A program made the position numbers and the translations under genes. Of a DNA stretch of 52,394 bases, positions 34,656 through 44,110 are shown one piece after another. Numbering within the stretch: the first letter of the stretch is position 1; each line of letters begins with the position of its first letter. The stretch comes from Planctomycetaceae bacterium (GTDB taxonomy: Bacteria > Planctomycetota > Phycisphaerae > Phycisphaerales > SM1A02): contig CANLHK010000016.1 in the NCBI GenBank assembly GCA_947490615.1, positions 1-52,394 of the forward strand, read 5' to 3'. The notes beneath the pieces were generated by a model, which did no database searches, was not told where the DNA came from, and saw nothing but the letters and a program-made list of their open reading frames with translations.

Positions 34656-36293
34656 TTACAGCATTTCGCCGTGCGAACCAGTCTCGATCCAGCGCGCATC
34701 CTCGAGTCCGAGGAACAGACTCGTTGAGTCCAGCGCGCGATCAGAGGCCAGCGGAAACGCTGCGGGGCGCCTGACTGTCTCGAAGCAGACGGTCGCATCA
34801 TTGCCGTCAAACTCCTGTTCGTCAGGCAACGCTTCCGTCTGCGCCCGCGCGATCTCGTCGCCAGCATCACGCTGGCTGAAGGTGTCGAACGCGTCGATTT
34901 CGTCACACTCTTCTCTAGAGGGAGCCTCGTCAAAGGATGGCTCGAAGCGACCAGGTTGGTCGGGATCATGAGACGCAGCGCACTCGGCGTCAGTCGTGGC
35001 ACTTCCGCTGTCGACGACGCACGCCTCGTACTGCAGCGCATGCACATCGATGGCCTCGTAGGTCTCGACCTCGCCACGGACGCTGTCGAGCGACTCGGGC
35101 TCGTCCGTTGCGTGAGGCTGGAGCTCCACCGAAAATGTCTCGATCTCGCACTCGGCGATGAGCTCGACGGAACTCATTGGAGGCAATGTTGCCTCCTCCG
35201 CGGCCGGAGGCAGGTCTGAAGGGACGAGTTCGAGCTCGGACTCAAGCTGCCCCAAGTCTTCCACTTGGAGCTGGTCGGGGAGCTGAGCTGAGAGCTCAGT
35301 TGAGAGCTCACCTGAGAGCTCACCTGAGAGCTCGCCTGAGAACTCACCCGTGAGCTCATCCGTGAGCTCATCCGTGAGCTCATCCGTGAGCTCATCCGTG
35401 AGCTCACCCGAGAGCTCACCCGAGAGCTCATCCGCGAGCTCACCTGAGAGCTCACCTGAGAGCTCACCCGAGAGCTCACCCGTGAGCTCATCCGAGAGCT
35501 CATCCGAGAGCTCACCAACGAGCCCCCCCATGAGCCCGCCCGTAAGCTCTTCAATTGGCTCAACTTCCGCCGTACAGGCCGCGTCGGTTGCTGGTATCCC
35601 AGCCGCGGCCACCGCGAGCGGCACCGCGGCGATCGGAACCAGTGTGGCGACCGCAGGGACCTCCGCCACGACCATCGTCGAACCGTCGGCAAGCTCAACC
35701 CGCCCGGCCGGTTCTGTGTCTCGGCGAGCAGCACGCGGCGCGCGAAGGGAGCTCGACGTGAGTGTCGTGGGCGCGAAGAGCATTCCCATGAAGACAAGGA
35801 ACGCCCCAGTCGCGAGGACCCAGAGTCGACGCGGTCCGCTTGCGAGACGTGAAAGCAGCGTGTCGGGGTAAGGCGAGGTCTCGGGAATCTCAATGGTGAC
35901 ACTCGACTCGATCCACTGCGGCACGGTGTTGTTGGCGGTCGGCATCAACAACAACGGGCGTTCATCACGCGGCATCCGATTCAGTTGAGCACGGACCAGT
36001 CGCTCGAGCACACGGGGATCGCTGCTCTCGACATCCGCGAGGAACTGCTCGTACGCAAGCAGTTCCGCCTTGGCGTGCTCTTCGTGCGCTTGGTGCACCT
36101 TGAGTGCCTGATCAAGATCATGCAGCTCGCGCTGTGCAGGGATGAGCACCCCCGACACAATGAGCGCGAGTCCCGCGATAATGAACGGCCACCCTGGATC
36201 GAATCGGAACAACGTGACTGGAGCCGATGGCACAGCCCCGAGCTCACTGCTCGTTCCTTCACGCTGCGAACACGCCTTCGAAACGCCAAACAT
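34656..36293 (-). CDS. Membrane protein with long acidic tetrapeptide-repeat tail
   Basis: A 545-residue protein. Two hydrophobic segments (FIIAGLALIVSGVLI at ~residue 35; LWVLATGAFLVFMGMLF at ~150) flank a charged helical stretch (QALKVHQAHEEHAKAELLAYEQFL...) that resembles the coiled coils of FtsB/DivIC-type proteins, a weak likeness. From about residue 255 some 23 tandem copies of (G/D)EL(S/T) follow, then an acidic tail rich in Glu and Asp. The DNA behind the repeats is a 12-bp unit containing GAGCTC. ATG 36293 is chosen, before the first hydrophobic segment. It is divergent from cheA by 236 bp. Function unknown. Confidence 0.65.
   Translation of the reverse strand: MFGVSKACSQREGTSSELGAVPSAPVTLFRFDPGWPFIIAGLALIVSGVLIPAQRELHDLDQALKVHQAHEEHAKAELLAYEQFLADVESSDPRVLERLVRAQLNRMPRDERPLLLMPTANNTVPQWIESSVTIEIPETSPYPDTLLSRLASGPRRLWVLATGAFLVFMGMLFAPTTLTSSSLRAPRAARRDTEPAGRVELADGSTMVVAEVPAVATLVPIAAVPLAVAAAGIPATDAACTAEVEPIEELTGGLMGGLVGELSDELSDELTGELSGELSGELSGELADELSGELSGELTDELTDELTDELTDELTGEFSGELSGELSGELSTELSAQLPDQLQVEDLGQLESELELVPSDLPPAAEEATLPPMSSVELIAECEIETFSVELQPHATDEPESLDSVRGEVETYEAIDVHALQYEACVVDSGSATTDAECAASHDPDQPGRFEPSFDEAPSREECDEIDAFDTFSQRDAGDEIARAQTEALPDEQEFDGNDATVCFETVRRPAAFPLASDRALDSTSLFLGLEDARWIETGSHGEML
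35283..35530 (-). repeat. 12-bp tandem repeat array inside a coding region
   Basis: About 20 degenerate copies of a 12-bp unit, consensus on the plus strand GAGCTCAYCYGW, each carrying a GAGCTC palindrome. They encode the (G/D)EL(S/T) tetrapeptides. Variation is almost always synonymous or S/T and G/D. Confidence 0.9.
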
Positions 36294-36529
36294 GGAACTG
36301 CGGTTATCGACGCGGGGACATCCGTCGCTGCACATTCCGCGCTGCAAACGAGAGGTCCGGCGTTGCCTTCGCCCCACTCGGGCGATCGCCCCAAACGCCT
36401 CCGTTGCGCCGCGACTTGCACGCCTGCCTTGATTCCAACCAAACCTCCGCCGATGGCAGTAGCGCGCCTCCATTACGGAGTCGCTCCGCGTCAGCGGATG
36501 CATGAAGTCCCCCAACCGAAGGTATCCCG

Positions 36530-39073
36530 ATGGGGCTCAAGGGCTCGATTCAAGCAGCGGCGAAAGCCGCAGTACTCACCGACGCAGCAGACCTCCAAGG
36601 ACTGGTGAATCTGTCCGAGTTGCTCAGGCAACTCGCGACCGATGCAGCAGCCGAGGGGCGCCCTGAGATCGCCGCACGCTCCACCGAGGCCGCCGAGCTC
36701 TCCGATCGGATCGTCCTGCGCCAGGTCGACAATGTCGAAACTGCGTTTCTCCGCGTCGTGGAGTCAATCGGCGCCTGCGAAACCTCGAGCGCCCACGCCG
36801 AGTCCCCGCAGCGCGAGCCGGCTGATCCTGAGCTGCTCGGCGCGTGGATCGCCAGCTGCGAGAGCATGCTCCCCGAAATCGAGCATCTCGCAGTCAAGGC
36901 GGAGAGCCAAGGCTTCGTCGGCGAAACCGCAGCTGAGATCCGTCGACGCATCCACACCCTCAAGGGAGAGTGTGGAGTTCTGTCACTCTCACAGGCCCAG
37001 TTGGTCTGCCATGAACTCGAGAGCTTGATCGACGGAGGCGGCACCCGTTTCCCCGTCGATGCGGTGCTCGCGGTCTGCGATTGGATGCGCTCGCTCACGC
37101 AGCGCCTCGCCCACGATGCGCTCGCTGACGAGCCCGACACGAGCGTGGTTCGAAGTGTTCTCTCGAACACGGTGCTCGCCACTCAGGATCCCACGACCTC
37201 GCCTGCCTCTGGTGCCACCACCAACGCACCGACCCCGACTGCAACTTCGACACCCGTCGAGACGCCTGCCAACACATCCGCGGAAACCGCAGACCCCTTT
37301 GCCGGCATTCACTCGATCCCCGCGGACCAACGCGTCGCGATGAACCTCGAGCACACCGACGAGAATGTCGGCGACTTCGCACTCGAAGCGCGCGAGCACC
37401 TCGCCAACGCCGAGAACGCGGTGCTCTCGCTCGAAGCCAATCCCAACGACGACGAACTAGTCAATGTGGTCTTCCGCGCGTTCCACACCATCAAGGGCGT
37501 CTCAGGATTCCTCAACCTGCCCCGCATCGTCGAAGTGGCGCACGCGGCGGAATTCCTCCTCGACAAAGTGCGCTCGCACAAGGTGCCGCTCTCTCCGCAT
37601 GTGCTCGAACTCGTCCTCGCGACGAGCGACTTGCTCGGCCAACTCATTGGCATGCTGTCAGGTGGCGACGCGCCGAAGGAGCGCGAGTTGCGCATCCTCG
37701 TGCGCAGACTCGAAGCCGCATGCGAAGGCCGTGCGCTTGCCGCACCAGGCGCTCCCGCAGCGCGAAGCCCAGTGAAGGCCGCGGTCACTGAGCAATCTGA
37801 AGCTCCTGTTGTGGAAACCGCCGCAACATTCGCCGAGCCGAAGCAGGTCGCGACGAAGACCGTCGTGACGGCCAAGGCTGATCAGAGTGTCAAGGTTTCG
37901 ACTCAGCGTATGGATGCGTTGGTGAATCTCGTCGGCGAGCTCGTGATCGCCCAGCTCATGGTTGTGCAAGATCCTGAAGTCTCCACCCTGAACGGACAGC
38001 GCGTTCAACGCAATCTCTCGCATCTTGGCAAGATCGTGCGCGATCTCCAAGAGACCTCGATGAGTCTCCGCATGGTCACGCTCAAGTCGACCTTCCAGAA
38101 GATGGCACGACTGGTGCGCGATGTCGCTGTAAAAGCTGGCAAGCGCATCGTCCTCGAGGTCGAGGGCGAGGATGTCGAGCTCGACCGCAATGTCGTCGAA
38201 GAAATCGGCGATCCGCTGGTGCACATGATTCGAAACGCTTGCGATCACGGCATCGAGCCGTCCGACGAGCGCCGCAAGGCTGGCAAGTCCGAAACAGGAA
38301 CACTGCGCCTGCGCGCGTTCCATTCGGGCGGTTCCATCGTCATCGAAGTCGAGGACGACGGCCGCGGACTGAGCCGCGAACGCATTCTCAAGAAGTGTGT
38401 GGAGAAGGAGCTCCTCGATCCCACTCGGGATATCAAGGACATTCCTGACAGCGAGGTCTTCAACTTCGTCTTCCTCCCTGGCTTCTCCACCGCCGAGAAG
38501 GTCACCGACATCTCGGGTCGTGGTGTTGGCATGGATGTGGTCCGCCGCAACATCGAGGCGCTCCGCGGCTCGGTCGAGATTCATTCCACGCAAGGCAAGG
38601 GTTCGGTCTTCTCCATGCGACTCCCGCTGACGATGGCCATCATCGACGGCATGGTCGTCCGCGTGGGCCAGCAGCGTTACATCGTTCCGACCCTGAACAT
38701 CGAGCGCTCGTTCCGCCCGACCGCGGAGCAGCTCACCATGGTGCTCGGCAAGGGCGAGCTCGTGCGCGTGCGCTCTGGATTGCTGCCGATTCACAGGTTG
38801 CAACGCCTCTTCAACCTCAGCGAAGGATGCGACGAGCTCGCGGACGGGCTCCTGCTCATTCTCGAAAATGGCAAGCGACGAGCCTGCGTGTTCGTCGACG
38901 AAATTCTCGGACAACAGCAAGTCGTCATTAAGAACCTCGGTGACACGCAGGCGCAAATCCGCGGCGTCTCCGGCGGCGCCATCCTCGGTGATGGACTCGT
39001 CGCACTCATCGTCGATGTCGGCGGGTTGCTCGAAACCGCCGCCAGTACACCAGCCTCCACTCAACTGACCTGA
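36530..39073 (+). CDS. cheA: Chemotaxis histidine kinase CheA with two Hpt domains
   Basis: An 847-residue sensor kinase. Two phosphotransfer domains are visible: RRIHTLKGECGVLSL with His142 and FHTIKGVSGFLNL with His319. A linker rich in Pro/Thr/Ala precedes dimerisation (VNLVGELVIAQLMVVQ). The catalytic core has HMIRNACDHGIE (N box), EVEDDGRGL (G1) and DISGRGVGMDVV (G2). The C terminus is a CheW-like regulatory domain (MVVRVGQQRYIVPTLN). It is the first gene of the chemotaxis operon, with GAAGG upstream. It phosphorylates CheY- and CheB-type regulators. Confidence 0.96.
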   Translation: MGLKGSIQAAAKAAVLTDAADLQGLVNLSELLRQLATDAAAEGRPEIAARSTEAAELSDRIVLRQVDNVETAFLRVVESIGACETSSAHAESPQREPADPELLGAWIASCESMLPEIEHLAVKAESQGFVGETAAEIRRRIHTLKGECGVLSLSQAQLVCHELESLIDGGGTRFPVDAVLAVCDWMRSLTQRLAHDALADEPDTSVVRSVLSNTVLATQDPTTSPASGATTNAPTPTATSTPVETPANTSAETADPFAGIHSIPADQRVAMNLEHTDENVGDFALEAREHLANAENAVLSLEANPNDDELVNVVFRAFHTIKGVSGFLNLPRIVEVAHAAEFLLDKVRSHKVPLSPHVLELVLATSDLLGQLIGMLSGGDAPKERELRILVRRLEAACEGRALAAPGAPAARSPVKAAVTEQSEAPVVETAATFAEPKQVATKTVVTAKADQSVKVSTQRMDALVNLVGELVIAQLMVVQDPEVSTLNGQRVQRNLSHLGKIVRDLQETSMSLRMVTLKSTFQKMARLVRDVAVKAGKRIVLEVEGEDVELDRNVVEEIGDPLVHMIRNACDHGIEPSDERRKAGKSETGTLRLRAFHSGGSIVIEVEDDGRGLSRERILKKCVEKELLDPTRDIKDIPDSEVFNFVFLPGFSTAEKVTDISGRGVGMDVVRRNIEALRGSVEIHSTQGKGSVFSMRLPLTMAIIDGMVVRVGQQRYIVPTLNIERSFRPTAEQLTMVLGKGELVRVRSGLLPIHRLQRLFNLSEGCDELADGLLLILENGKRRACVFVDEILGQQQVVIKNLGDTQAQIRGVSGGAILGDGLVALIVDVGGLLETAASTPASTQLT

Positions 39074-39100
39074 ACGCATCACTCTGCGAAGGAGCTCCTC

Positions 39101-39640
39101 ATGGCCATGATCGATCGCAACGAAACCGTCTCCCACGAATCGCGTGGGGCTAACGAGAACAAATTCCTCTCCTTCTGCCTCGGCACCGAGCACTATGGAG
39201 TCGAGATCCTGCGCGTGCGTGAGATCATTGGTCTCCTCGCCGTGACGCCCCTTCCCCAGACTCCGTCGTATGTGAAAGGCGTCATGAATCTGCGCGGTCG
39301 CATCATCCCCGTGATTGATCTGCGCCTGCGCTTCGCACTGCCCGCCGCAGAGGCCACCAAGGAAACCTGCATTGTGGTCCTTGAAGCCACTGAGCAGGAT
39401 GGCACGCAGACCGTGATGGGAGCCATCGTCGATAGCGTGCGCGAAGTGCAGGACATTCCAAAGTCCGCCATCGAGCCCTCACCAGAGTTCGGCTGCGAAA
39501 TCCCACTGCGCTACATCCTCGGCATGGGCAAGGTGAAGGACAAGGTCATCGTGCTGCTCGAGATCGCTGAAGTGATTGGGATGCGCGAGCGCGCCCAGAT
39601 TGCTGGAGCGATCAAAGAGACTGAGCGACGCGCGGCCTGA
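39101..39640 (+). CDS. cheW: Chemotaxis coupling protein CheW
   Basis: A 179-residue adaptor linking receptors to CheA. The SH3-like fold shows FLSFCLGTEHYGVEILRVREI, MNLRGRIIPVIDLRLRF and IGAIVDSVREVQDI-type strands. GGAG precedes the ATG. It lies 27 bp after cheA. Confidence 0.95.
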   Translation: MAMIDRNETVSHESRGANENKFLSFCLGTEHYGVEILRVREIIGLLAVTPLPQTPSYVKGVMNLRGRIIPVIDLRLRFALPAAEATKETCIVVLEATEQDGTQTVMGAIVDSVREVQDIPKSAIEPSPEFGCEIPLRYILGMGKVKDKVIVLLEIAEVIGMRERAQIAGAIKETERRAA

Positions 39641-39693
39641 GTAGGCACGCCAACTCCTCAAACGCACTCTGCCCCCGCCGGATAGGAATTCGC

Positions 39694-40542
39694 ATGTCCA
39701 CACTCACTGAATCGACCTACAAGCGCATCGCTGACATCGCCAAGCGCCGATGGGGGCTCGCCCTTGGGGATCGCAAGATCCAACTCGTCGCCAATCGGCT
39801 CGCCTCGCACTTGCGCAAGCAAGGCGGCGGCGAGATCGAAGACTACGTACAGCGGCTCGAGCGGAATCCGTCGGAAGAGGACATGCTGGTCCTCTTCGAC
39901 ATCCTCTCGACGAACGTCACGAGCTTCTTCCGCGATCCCGCGCACTTCGCCTTCCTCGAGCGCGAGCTCTACGCGCCTCTGGCTCGCGGAACTCTCGCGG
40001 TACCAGGGCGTCGATTGCGACTCTGGTCTGCGGCGTGCTCGACTGGCGCAGAGCCCTACTCGCTGGCGATGCAAGCGCTCGAGCTGCTCCCACCGGCGCT
40101 TGGATTTGATCTCCGCATCGTCGCCACCGATCTGTCGAACAAGGCGCTCGACGGCTGCCGCGCTGCGACCTACAACGAGATGCAACTCACTGGACTCTCG
40201 CCGGAGCGCCGCGCGCGGTTCTTCGTCAAGATTGATCCGCCAAAGGATCCCGTCAAGGGCTCTCCGACTGGCCCTCTCTGGCGCGTGAAGGACGAAGTAC
40301 GCAAGCTCGTTGAGGTTCGCAGGCAGAACCTTGTGGAGGACTACAACGGCCTTGGACCGTTTGATGTGGTCTTCCTCCGCAATGTGATGATCTACTTCGA
40401 TCGTGACACGCGACACGAAGTCGTCAAGCGCATGTACGGCGTCGTCCGCACGGGCGGCATCCTCGCCGTTGGCAGCGCCGAAACTCTCTCTGGCCTCGAT
40501 GTCCCCTTCCGCCCTGCTGCGGCGAGCATCTACCTCCGATGA
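39694..40542 (+). CDS. cheR: Chemotaxis protein methyltransferase CheR
   Basis: A 282-residue SAM-dependent enzyme methylating glutamates of receptors. The N-terminal helical domain is followed by TNVTSFFRDPAHF, motif I RLWSAACSTGAEPYSLAM (~residue 110), and the DVVFLRNVMIYFD motif near residue 230. It opposes CheB. No receptor gene lies in the window, so its targets are elsewhere. Confidence 0.95.
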   Translation: MSTLTESTYKRIADIAKRRWGLALGDRKIQLVANRLASHLRKQGGGEIEDYVQRLERNPSEEDMLVLFDILSTNVTSFFRDPAHFAFLERELYAPLARGTLAVPGRRLRLWSAACSTGAEPYSLAMQALELLPPALGFDLRIVATDLSNKALDGCRAATYNEMQLTGLSPERRARFFVKIDPPKDPVKGSPTGPLWRVKDEVRKLVEVRRQNLVEDYNGLGPFDVVFLRNVMIYFDRDTRHEVVKRMYGVVRTGGILAVGSAETLSGLDVPFRPAAASIYLR

Positions 40543-40594
40543 CGACCACTGCTACGACCCCGCGCCCGAGGCTCACTCCTTTGGCAAGGAATCC

Positions 40595-41140
40595 ATGATG
40601 TCCAGGATCCCCTCTACTCCAATCAAAACTTCGCTGGTCCGCCCTGCGGAAGGCGACAAGGTCGTCGTCGGCGTTGCCGATCTTGCCGTCGCGCGCGATG
40701 CGAGCAAGTCGATCATCACCTACGCGCTCGGTTCGTGCATCGGCGTCACGCTCTACGATCCAATCGCGAAGGTCGGCGGCATGCTGCACTTCATGCTTCC
40801 CGAGTCCTCGGTGAGCATAGAGAAAGCTGCCATCAATCCCGCGATGTTCGGCGATGTCGGCCTTCCGATCCTCTTCAACAAGGTGCTCGAAGCAGGCGCG
40901 AAGCGTGAACGACTCATCGTGTGCGCAGCTGGAGGCGCCGAAGTGCTCGCTGACGACGGCCACTTCCGCATCGGCAATCGAAACCGCACGGTGCTGCGAA
41001 AGATCTTCTGGAAACTCAATCTCCTGCTCGCCTCCGACGACACGGGTGGCCAGCACAGTCGCACTATGACGATCCGACTTTCCGATGGACAGATCGCCAT
41101 TCGCTCGCAAGGGAAGGAGTCGCAACTGTGGCCACACTAA
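40595..41140 (+). CDS. cheD: Chemoreceptor glutamine deamidase CheD
   Basis: A 181-residue enzyme deamidating receptor glutamines. The catalytic Cys and His are visible in YALGSCIGVTLYD and GGMLHFMLPESS. It ends by overlapping the HDOD gene start by 13 bp. ATG 40595 (double ATG) is chosen because longer in-frame extension runs inside cheR without similarity. Confidence 0.93.
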   Translation: MMSRIPSTPIKTSLVRPAEGDKVVVGVADLAVARDASKSIITYALGSCIGVTLYDPIAKVGGMLHFMLPESSVSIEKAAINPAMFGDVGLPILFNKVLEAGAKRERLIVCAAGGAEVLADDGHFRIGNRNRTVLRKIFWKLNLLLASDDTGGQHSRTMTIRLSDGQIAIRSQGKESQLWPH

Positions 41141-42024
41141 ACGACACGATCACCGCACTCGAGCGATTGCCCGCACTACCCGCGACTTCCATGCAGCTGA
41201 TCTCGATGCTCGCAGGCGGCGGTCGCGATGCGGACCTGCGCGAAGTCGAGAAGATCGTCAGCCACGATGAAGCGGTCGCTGCCTCGGTGTTGCGCCGTGC
41301 CAACAGCGCTGCCTTTGGTATGCGTGGGCGCGTCGCAGGACTCTCCGACGCCGTGCGACGCCTCGGAACCCGCGAGCTCTGCCGCATCGCCTTGGAAACG
41401 CAGACCACAGGACTGCTCGCCAACGCTGGACGCTCCTACGGACTTCGGCGCGGATCGCTCTCGCAGTCGGCACTCGGCGGCGCAATCGCCGCGGACTCCC
41501 TCGTGCAAACCCATGGAGCTGGCAAGTCCGTTGATCGCGAGATCGCCTTCGTCGCAGCGCTCCTGCGCGACATCGGCAAACTCGCCATCGACATGGTCGC
41601 AGGACCTGACGCGCTCGAGAAGATCTCGGCGGCGGCGGACACGCGACCATTCCTTGAGTATGAGCGGGAAGCGTTCGGCGCGGACCATGCAACACTCGGA
41701 GCCATGCTCTGCGAGCGCTGGGGACTTCCCGAACCGATTGTCCACGCGGTGCGAGGACATCACGCACCTCCGTCGAATCCTGTCGAGCCCTTGACCGACA
41801 TCGTCCACACCGCGGATTGTGTGGCGCGTTGGGCAGGACTCGGCGTCGGCTGTGACGGGCTCATGTATCCCTTTGATGCCGGAGCGCGCGACCGACTCGG
41901 CACCACCCGCGCCGATCTCGAGGCGCTCGTCGCCGACATCCTCGCCGCAACTGCACCCGAAGAAGGAAACGGCCTGCATTCAACCGGGTCACCCAGCGGA
42001 GCCAGCTTAAGGAACACAGCATGA
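41128..42024 (+). CDS. HDOD-domain protein
   Basis: A 298-residue protein starting at GTG 41128, inside the cheD 3' end. The HDOD fold is evident from LPALPATSMQLISMLAGG, IVSHDEAVAASVLRRANSAAFG, and LVQTHGAGKSVDREIAFVAALLRDIGKLAIDMV. The metal-binding HD pair of true phosphohydrolases is altered to RD here, as in many HDOD proteins, so it is likely a regulatory scaffold. Its position between cheD and cheY suggests a role in the chemotaxis pathway. Confidence 0.85.
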   Translation: MATLNDTITALERLPALPATSMQLISMLAGGGRDADLREVEKIVSHDEAVAASVLRRANSAAFGMRGRVAGLSDAVRRLGTRELCRIALETQTTGLLANAGRSYGLRRGSLSQSALGGAIAADSLVQTHGAGKSVDREIAFVAALLRDIGKLAIDMVAGPDALEKISAAADTRPFLEYEREAFGADHATLGAMLCERWGLPEPIVHAVRGHHAPPSNPVEPLTDIVHTADCVARWAGLGVGCDGLMYPFDAGARDRLGTTRADLEALVADILAATAPEEGNGLHSTGSPSGASLRNTA

Positions 42025-42419
42025 CCGCGAATCTGAACTGCCATGTCCTCGTTGTTGACGACTCGCCGATTCTGCGCGCAGCGATCAAGAAGGTGGTCAA
42101 ACTGTCGGGCGTACCCGAAGACCGCATTTTTGAGGCGGGCAACGGCGTCGAGGCGCTCGAAGTACTCGAAATGGTGTGGATCGACCTAGTTCTTCTCGAT
42201 CTCAACATGCCTGTCATGGACGGCGAAGAGTTCGCGCGCGAGTTGCGCAAGCGGCCAGACCTCCAGGATGTCGCCGTCGTCGTCGTCTCGACCGAAGCCA
42301 ACCGCGAACGCCTGCAACGCATGCGCGAGCTTGGCGTCGAGCACACGCTGCGCAAACCCTTCGAGCCCGAAGCCCTCTGCCGCTTGATTTCGGAAGTCCT
42401 CGGCGTCCAACCCTCGTGA
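42021..42419 (+). CDS. cheY: CheY-like response regulator
   Basis: A 132-residue single receiver domain. The acidic pair VVDDS, phospho-acceptor LLDLNMP (Asp ~56), switch residue VVVVSTEA and lysine in LRKPF are all present. The start overlaps the HDOD stop by 4 bp (ATGA). It receives phosphate from CheA and would signal to the motor or another output. Confidence 0.93.
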   Translation: MTANLNCHVLVVDDSPILRAAIKKVVKLSGVPEDRIFEAGNGVEALEVLEMVWIDLVLLDLNMPVMDGEEFARELRKRPDLQDVAVVVVSTEANRERLQRMRELGVEHTLRKPFEPEALCRLISEVLGVQPS

Positions 42420-42435
42420 GCTAGGAGCGATCCAC

Positions 42436-42888
42436 ATGGAACAACCAACCGACACCCTTGATCCCACGACGCTGGCTCGCCTCGTCGTTGATGCACTTGA
42501 GCGCACCGCCTTCGTACTGGCCGATCCCTGCGCTGACACGGAACACCTGCCTGCCGCGGACACCTTCGCGCAGATCGACTTCCACGGTCCGTCCGACGGC
42601 AACGTCGAACTCCATGCCAGTCGCGCCTTCGCACGAAACCTCGCCGCGAGCATTTTGGGTGCAGAACCCAACGAGATCACCGATGGTCAGTCAGAAGAAG
42701 CACTGCGTGAGCTCGCCAACATCGTTGGTGGCTCCGTGATCACGGCGCTCGGCGGAAGCGACTGCCGCTTCTCACTCGGACTCCCACGCCTCGGACGAAG
42801 CACCGATTCGCGCAACGAAACGACCTGCGTCCTTGATGCGGAGGGTGAGCGACTCGAGGTGCATTGCCACCACGCGCGCGCAGCGTAA
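42436..42888 (+). CDS. CheX-like chemotaxis phosphatase
   Basis: A 150-residue protein of the CheC/CheX/FliY type. The key active-site pattern ExxN is seen in EALRELANIVGGSVITAL (~residues 85-102). CheX dephosphorylates CheY-P. AGGAG precedes ATG 42436. In context it is the probable signal-termination phosphatase, as no CheZ is present. Confidence 0.82.
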   Translation: MEQPTDTLDPTTLARLVVDALERTAFVLADPCADTEHLPAADTFAQIDFHGPSDGNVELHASRAFARNLAASILGAEPNEITDGQSEEALRELANIVGGSVITALGGSDCRFSLGLPRLGRSTDSRNETTCVLDAEGERLEVHCHHARAA

Positions 42889-42910
42889 GCAGTGTTGAGG
42901 GAGATCCACG

Positions 42911-44101
42911 ATGCAAGATGCCAAGCCAACCGACCCGAAGTCTGCAACTCCCAACTCCGCGCGCGCGGCTCGGGTGTTGATCGTCGACGACAGCGCCATT
43001 GTGCGCCAGGTCCTTCAAGCTCAACTCTCACGGCAACCCGGCATCGAAGTAGTCGGCGCAGCTGCGGATCCGTTCGCCGCGCGAGAGAAGATCCTCGCCT
43101 TGAAGCCTGATTGCGTCGTGCTCGACATCGAAATGCCGCGCATGGACGGACTCACCTTCCTCAAGAAGCTGATGAAGTTCCATCCCGTGCCGACGATCAT
43201 CTGCAGTTCCATGACGCCCAGAGGATGTGCCTTGGCACTGGAATGCCTCGAAGCCGGCGCCTTCGAAGTCGTCTCGAAACCCAGTGGAAACTTCTCGATC
43301 GGCGAAGTTGCCACGCGACTTGGTGAACTCGTCCGCGCGGCAGTACTCGCGCCCGTACCAAAGGGCGCGGCCCTCGCGCGCAATGCGGGCGCCATGCCGA
43401 TGGAGGAGATGGAGTCCGCACCATCACGCGTCGCACTACCCGCGGCGCCGCTTGCATCGAAACCGAAGATCGCCAACACGGCGTTCCGCCCAGGCTTGTC
43501 GGACAAACTTATCGCGATCGGAACCTCAACGGGCGGAACTGAAGCGTTGCGCGAAGTGCTCACGGCGCTCCCTGTGGATGTTCCGCCGATCGTCATGGTG
43601 CAGCACATGCCCGAAGGATTCACCAAGGCCTTCGCTGAGCGGCTCGATCGCCTGTGCAAGATCCGAGTCAAGGAAGCAGAAGACGGTGATCCACTCATCG
43701 CAGGTTGCGCCCTGCTTGCGCCGGGCAATCGCCACATGCGCCTCGTGCGCGATGGCGCTGCGGGACTGAACAAGTGGCTCGTGCGCGTTGCGGATGGACC
43801 ACGCGTCCTCCGTCACAAGCCGTCAGTCGAAGTGCTGTTTGAAAGTTGCGCGCAATACGCTGGCGCGCGCGCTCTCGGCATCATCATGACAGGCATGGGG
43901 AACGACGGAGCCACGGGGCTGCTCTCGATGCGCAAGGCGGGCGCCGTGACGCTCGGGCAAGACGAGCAGACCTGCATCGTCTACGGCATGCCACGCGAAG
44001 CAGCGCTCTGCGGAGCCGTGCAAATCGTCTCGCCGTTGGATCGCATCGCCAAGTCGATCACCGACTTCGCCAGCGGCGCGCTCGTCGCGCAAGCGGCGTG
44101 A
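42911..44101 (+). CDS. cheB: Receptor methylesterase CheB
   Basis: A 396-residue response regulator/enzyme. The receiver domain has LIVDDSAIVR, LDIEMPRMDG (phospho-acceptor) and SKP (conserved Lys). The methylesterase has the Ser/His/Asp triad motifs GTSTGG (~residue 200), VQHMPEGF, and MTGMGNDGATG. GAGGGAG precedes the ATG. Last gene of the operon. Confidence 0.95.
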   Translation: MQDAKPTDPKSATPNSARAARVLIVDDSAIVRQVLQAQLSRQPGIEVVGAAADPFAAREKILALKPDCVVLDIEMPRMDGLTFLKKLMKFHPVPTIICSSMTPRGCALALECLEAGAFEVVSKPSGNFSIGEVATRLGELVRAAVLAPVPKGAALARNAGAMPMEEMESAPSRVALPAAPLASKPKIANTAFRPGLSDKLIAIGTSTGGTEALREVLTALPVDVPPIVMVQHMPEGFTKAFAERLDRLCKIRVKEAEDGDPLIAGCALLAPGNRHMRLVRDGAAGLNKWLVRVADGPRVLRHKPSVEVLFESCAQYAGARALGIIMTGMGNDGATGLLSMRKAGAVTLGQDEQTCIVYGMPREAALCGAVQIVSPLDRIAKSITDFASGALVAQAA

Positions 44102-44110
44102 GTCTGCGTG

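Noticed and set aside
35283-35530. Possible CRISPR-like or iteron array
   Set aside because: The 12-bp unit has no spacers and keeps a reading frame of an otherwise plausible protein; it is a coding tandem repeat.
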